This document shows, piece by piece, positions 15,915 through 17,962 of a DNA stretch of 17,962 nucleotides. Within the stretch, counting starts at the first letter, position 1. Each line of letters begins with the position of its first letter. The stretch is from Fen-178 sp049516835. GTDB taxonomy: Bacteria; Acidobacteriota; Terriglobia; Bryobacterales; Bryobacteraceae. The translations under genes were made by a program, and so were the position numbers. Under the pieces are notes generated by a model. It was given only the letters and a program-made list of their open reading frames with translations. It searched no databases and was not told the DNA's origin. The stretch lies in assembly GCA_049516835.1 (NCBI GenBank), contig JBEKSR010000116.1, positions 1 to 17,962 on the forward strand, given 5' to 3'.

Positions 15915-16064
15915 CTCATGGGCTTGCGAGGGCCTCAGACTGCTACGAGCGCTGAGTCTTGATACGCCGACCACCTGCTTCCGGACCAGTCGCCGGCCGA
16001 GGAAATCGGGGAGTTGTTGCGAACCATGTGGTGGCTCGTCACTTCGATGAGACTTCTTCGCGGA

Positions 16065-17156
16065 TCAGTAACCGCGCTCTTTGTCCACCACGTTCACGAG
16101 CGGCAAGCCGTGCGCGTAACGGCGGATGTTCTCGGCCAGCAGCCCGATGTGACGGATCTGGCGTTCGGGCGAGTATCCACCGCTGTGTTGAGTGAATATC
16201 ATGTTCGGGCAACCCCAGAGAACGCCAGTGGGCGGATACGGCTCGACCGGCCCTGGGTCCGATCCGGCGCCGGCGATGCGGCCTTCCTTCAAGGCGGCGG
16301 CGAGCGCATTCTCGTCCATCAGCGGTCCCCGCGACATGTTGATGAAGTACGCCGTCTTCTTCATTGCCCGGAACACCTTATCGCCGATCATCCCCCGGCT
16401 CACCGGTGTGGAGGGGCAGCAGCAGACCAGTACGTCCACCTGCGGGACCATCTCCATGAGCCACTCCGGCTCGCGCAGCGTGTCGACGAACACCGGTTTG
16501 GCCATAGGTTTGATATCCACGGCCAGAACCTTCATGTCGAAGCCGTATTTTGCGATCTTAGCCATGGCCTGCCCCAGGCCGCCCATGGCCACGACGCCCA
16601 TGGTCTTGCCCCCCATCTCCACCAGATCCCGCGCGGGCTTCCACTCCTTCCTGTCGTACATCGGAATGTAATATCTCTGGAGCCCGCGCGTCAGGGCCAA
16701 CAGCATCGCAAAGCATGTCTCTCCGAGGGCCGGCGCGTACATCCGCGCCATGTTTGTCATGGCACAAGGATGGACGACCAGCTCTGGAAACAGCTCCCTC
16801 TCCAGTCCGGCTTCCAGGTTCTGCACCCACTTCAAGTTCTTGGCCTTCGCCAGCGAGGCCGCGTTGAGCTGGCCGAAAACCACGTCGCACTCGGGCAGCA
16901 GCTTGCTCATTTCCTCCTGGTTGGCGGGCATGAAGATCTCGACGTTGTCCTTGCCCCCGGATTTGAGCTGTTCAAGCTCCGCCGGCGTGAAGCTGGCTGT
17001 GAGTCCGACACGTGTACACAAAATCCGGACCCTGGCGGGCGGCGGGTCGAATATCCTAATTCTGTCCGAGGTGTCCGCGGCAAGCAGGGCGGGCGCCGCC
17101 GGAGCCGCGGCTGCGGCTGCCAGGAACAACCTTCGAGATACCGAATTGTCGGTCAT
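16065..17156 (-). CDS. Tat-signal D-2-hydroxyacid dehydrogenase family protein
   Basis: The protein has 363 residues from the ATG at 17156, fixed by a strong AAGGAG Shine-Dalgarno just upstream. The N-terminus SRRLFLAAAAAAPAAPALLA is a twin-arginine export leader. The rest is a D-isomer-specific 2-hydroxyacid dehydrogenase. The NAD-binding turn GGLGQA (192-197) and acidic Asp214 are present. The catalytic set is Arg276 in NMSRGPLMDE, Glu305 in DPGPVEPYP and His324 in FTQHSGGYS, at the spacing usual for the family. These enzymes reduce 2-keto acids with NAD(P)H in the cytoplasm, so export of a folded enzyme with bound cofactor would be unusual. The substrate is unknown. A longer open frame to 17333 lacks family features. 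Confidence 0.85.
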   Translation of the reverse strand: MTDNSVSRRLFLAAAAAAPAAPALLAADTSDRIRIFDPPPARVRILCTRVGLTASFTPAELEQLKSGGKDNVEIFMPANQEEMSKLLPECDVVFGQLNAASLAKAKNLKWVQNLEAGLERELFPELVVHPCAMTNMARMYAPALGETCFAMLLALTRGLQRYYIPMYDRKEWKPARDLVEMGGKTMGVVAMGGLGQAMAKIAKYGFDMKVLAVDIKPMAKPVFVDTLREPEWLMEMVPQVDVLVCCCPSTPVSRGMIGDKVFRAMKKTAYFINMSRGPLMDENALAAALKEGRIAGAGSDPGPVEPYPPTGVLWGCPNMIFTQHSGGYSPERQIRHIGLLAENIRRYAHGLPLVNVVDKERGY

Positions 17157-17573
17157 AATCTTCTCCTTCCGTTGACATCGGTCGCGGTTTCCGCGACTTC
17201 TCAAAGTAGCAATTCTGGGAATACGCTGTCGAGCGCCTGGCCCATAGCATCGGGCGACCCAGCTCACCTTACGTTCGGGAAATGGGGCCAGGACGCGACT
17301 GCGTCGAAGCGCTCGGCAATCGGGAGACTCCATCCATTGAACCAGCGCTCCACTCTCCTCTGCGATGCATGAACTGCAAGCGCGGATCCCAAGCGGCGAG
17401 TTGAGCTACATGGGGACTGCGGCCCGACCGGCGCACTGCCGGACGGGGAGTTCCACTGGCGCAAGGCGCAGAATCTGCACCGAGCCCGGCAGTTCGTGCG
17501 GGTCAGACTTCCGGCAGCGCGCGCGGGGGTGTCAAGCCCAGACAGCGTGTAGAATTCAAGGGAGAGGCTGCGC
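17157..17573. other. Intergenic region between divergent genes
   Basis: This stretch holds the leader of the dehydrogenase gene (minus) and that of the P-type ATPase (plus). A TAGAAT -10-like box lies at 17550-17555 with a weak GTGTCA at 17529-17534 (15-bp spacing). Short CCGGC/GCCGG inverted repeats occur around 17429-17443. No convincing coding sequence, RNA or terminator is seen. Confidence 0.4.
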
Positions 17574-17962
17574 ATGAGCAAACCGGACAAGACGTTGGAC
17601 CGCTTCTGGGATATGCCCCAGCGGGACCTCCTGACCCTGCTTCAAGCAACTCCAGCCGGGCTGACCTCCGCCGAGGCCAAACAGCGCCTCCGTCTCCACG
17701 GCCCCAACAGCCTGGTAGCGGAGTCTCGCTTCGCTCCTCTGATCGGTTTTCTGGGCTTTTTTGCCAATCCCCTGGTCCTCATTCTGCTGGCGGCCAGCGC
17801 CATTTCCATCGTGCTGGGCGATCACGTTGGCGGCGCCATTATCATCGCCATAGTCCTGCTCAGCGTCGTCGTCAACTTCTATATGGAGTTTCAGGCTCGA
17901 CATGCGGTGGAGGACATTCGCAAGCAGGTGGCTACCACCGCCGCCGTTCTGCGCGACGGCCG
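17574..17962 (+). CDS. P-type cation-transporting ATPase, N-terminal part (runs off window)
   Basis: About 129 residues are visible. The cation-ATPase N-terminal domain (LLTLLQATPAGLTSAEAKQR, then LRLHGPNSL) is followed by the first two transmembrane helices (about 56-80 and 84-103) and the beginning of the actuator domain (AVEDIRKQVATTAAVLRDG). The sequence pattern is closest to MgtA/Mg-type (P3B) or SERCA-like pumps. The ion cannot be decided without the phosphorylation and membrane core, which lie beyond the window. The ATG at 17574 has GGGAGAGG upstream. Confidence 0.88.
   Translation, partial: MSKPDKTLDRFWDMPQRDLLTLLQATPAGLTSAEAKQRLRLHGPNSLVAESRFAPLIGFLGFFANPLVLILLAASAISIVLGDHVGGAIIIAIVLLSVVVNFYMEFQARHAVEDIRKQVATTAAVLRDG

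Noticed and set aside
15913..16064. Plus-strand frame YADHLLPDQSPAEEIGELLR just after the right tRNA
   Set aside because: It looks mildly protein-like, but it has no clear start, continues into sequence antisense to the dehydrogenase, and matches no family known to me.
17157..17333. N-terminal extension of the dehydrogenase frame
   Set aside because: A strong Shine-Dalgarno precedes the ATG at 17156, which opens directly into a Tat leader; the extension has no family features.

Overview
The window is GC-rich bacterial chromosome. It has a dense housekeeping core interrupted by several less GC-rich accessory patches. Codon use, twin-arginine-type leaders, a secreted amidohydrolase and frequent GTG/TTG starts suggest a soil-type acidobacterium (Solibacter/Bryobacter-like). 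That is an inference from style, because no marker gene settles it.

Layout. (1) 157-623, minus strand: a HicA/HicB toxin-antitoxin pair. (2) 671-1323: scrap DNA in which a 3' fragment of a radical SAM gene is joined head-on to the C-terminal third of an NRAMP metal transporter; neither is a complete gene. (3) 1461-2471: an AT-richer single-gene islet with its own near-consensus promoter. It encodes an excisionase/MerR-like helix-turn-helix fused to a PD-(D/E)XK-like nuclease core. (4) 2618-4962, minus: a radical SAM/SPASM enzyme (the intact relative of the fragment in 2) and a secreted amidohydrolase upstream of it. (5) 5017-5178, minus: a short remnant resembling the C-terminus of a CpsB-type PHP phosphatase. 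(6) 5202-10331, plus: a tight five-gene operon of NfeD protease, slipin, SPOR protein, LipA and Lnt, a membrane/envelope-maintenance group. (7) 10345-13251, minus: a probably acquired SAM methyltransferase with a zinc ribbon, a divergent YchF-like NTPase and a MoxR ATPase. (8) 13376-15914: two identical tRNA-Val(CAC) genes in direct orientation. They enclose a compact restriction-modification module: a PD-(D/E)XK endonuclease convergent with a beta-class amino-methyltransferase. (9) 16065-17156, minus: a Tat-leader D-2-hydroxyacid dehydrogenase. (10) 17574-end, plus: the N-terminus of a P-type cation ATPase, cut by the window edge.

The strongest candidate for something new is region 8: a type II-like R-M cassette bounded by 82-bp perfect direct repeats that each contain a whole tRNA gene, with no integrase visible between them. 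The second is region 3: a one-gene, probably self-regulated HTH-nuclease next to a toxin-antitoxin pair and recombination scars. Both look like genome-defence or selfish modules, but neither function is proven by sequence alone.
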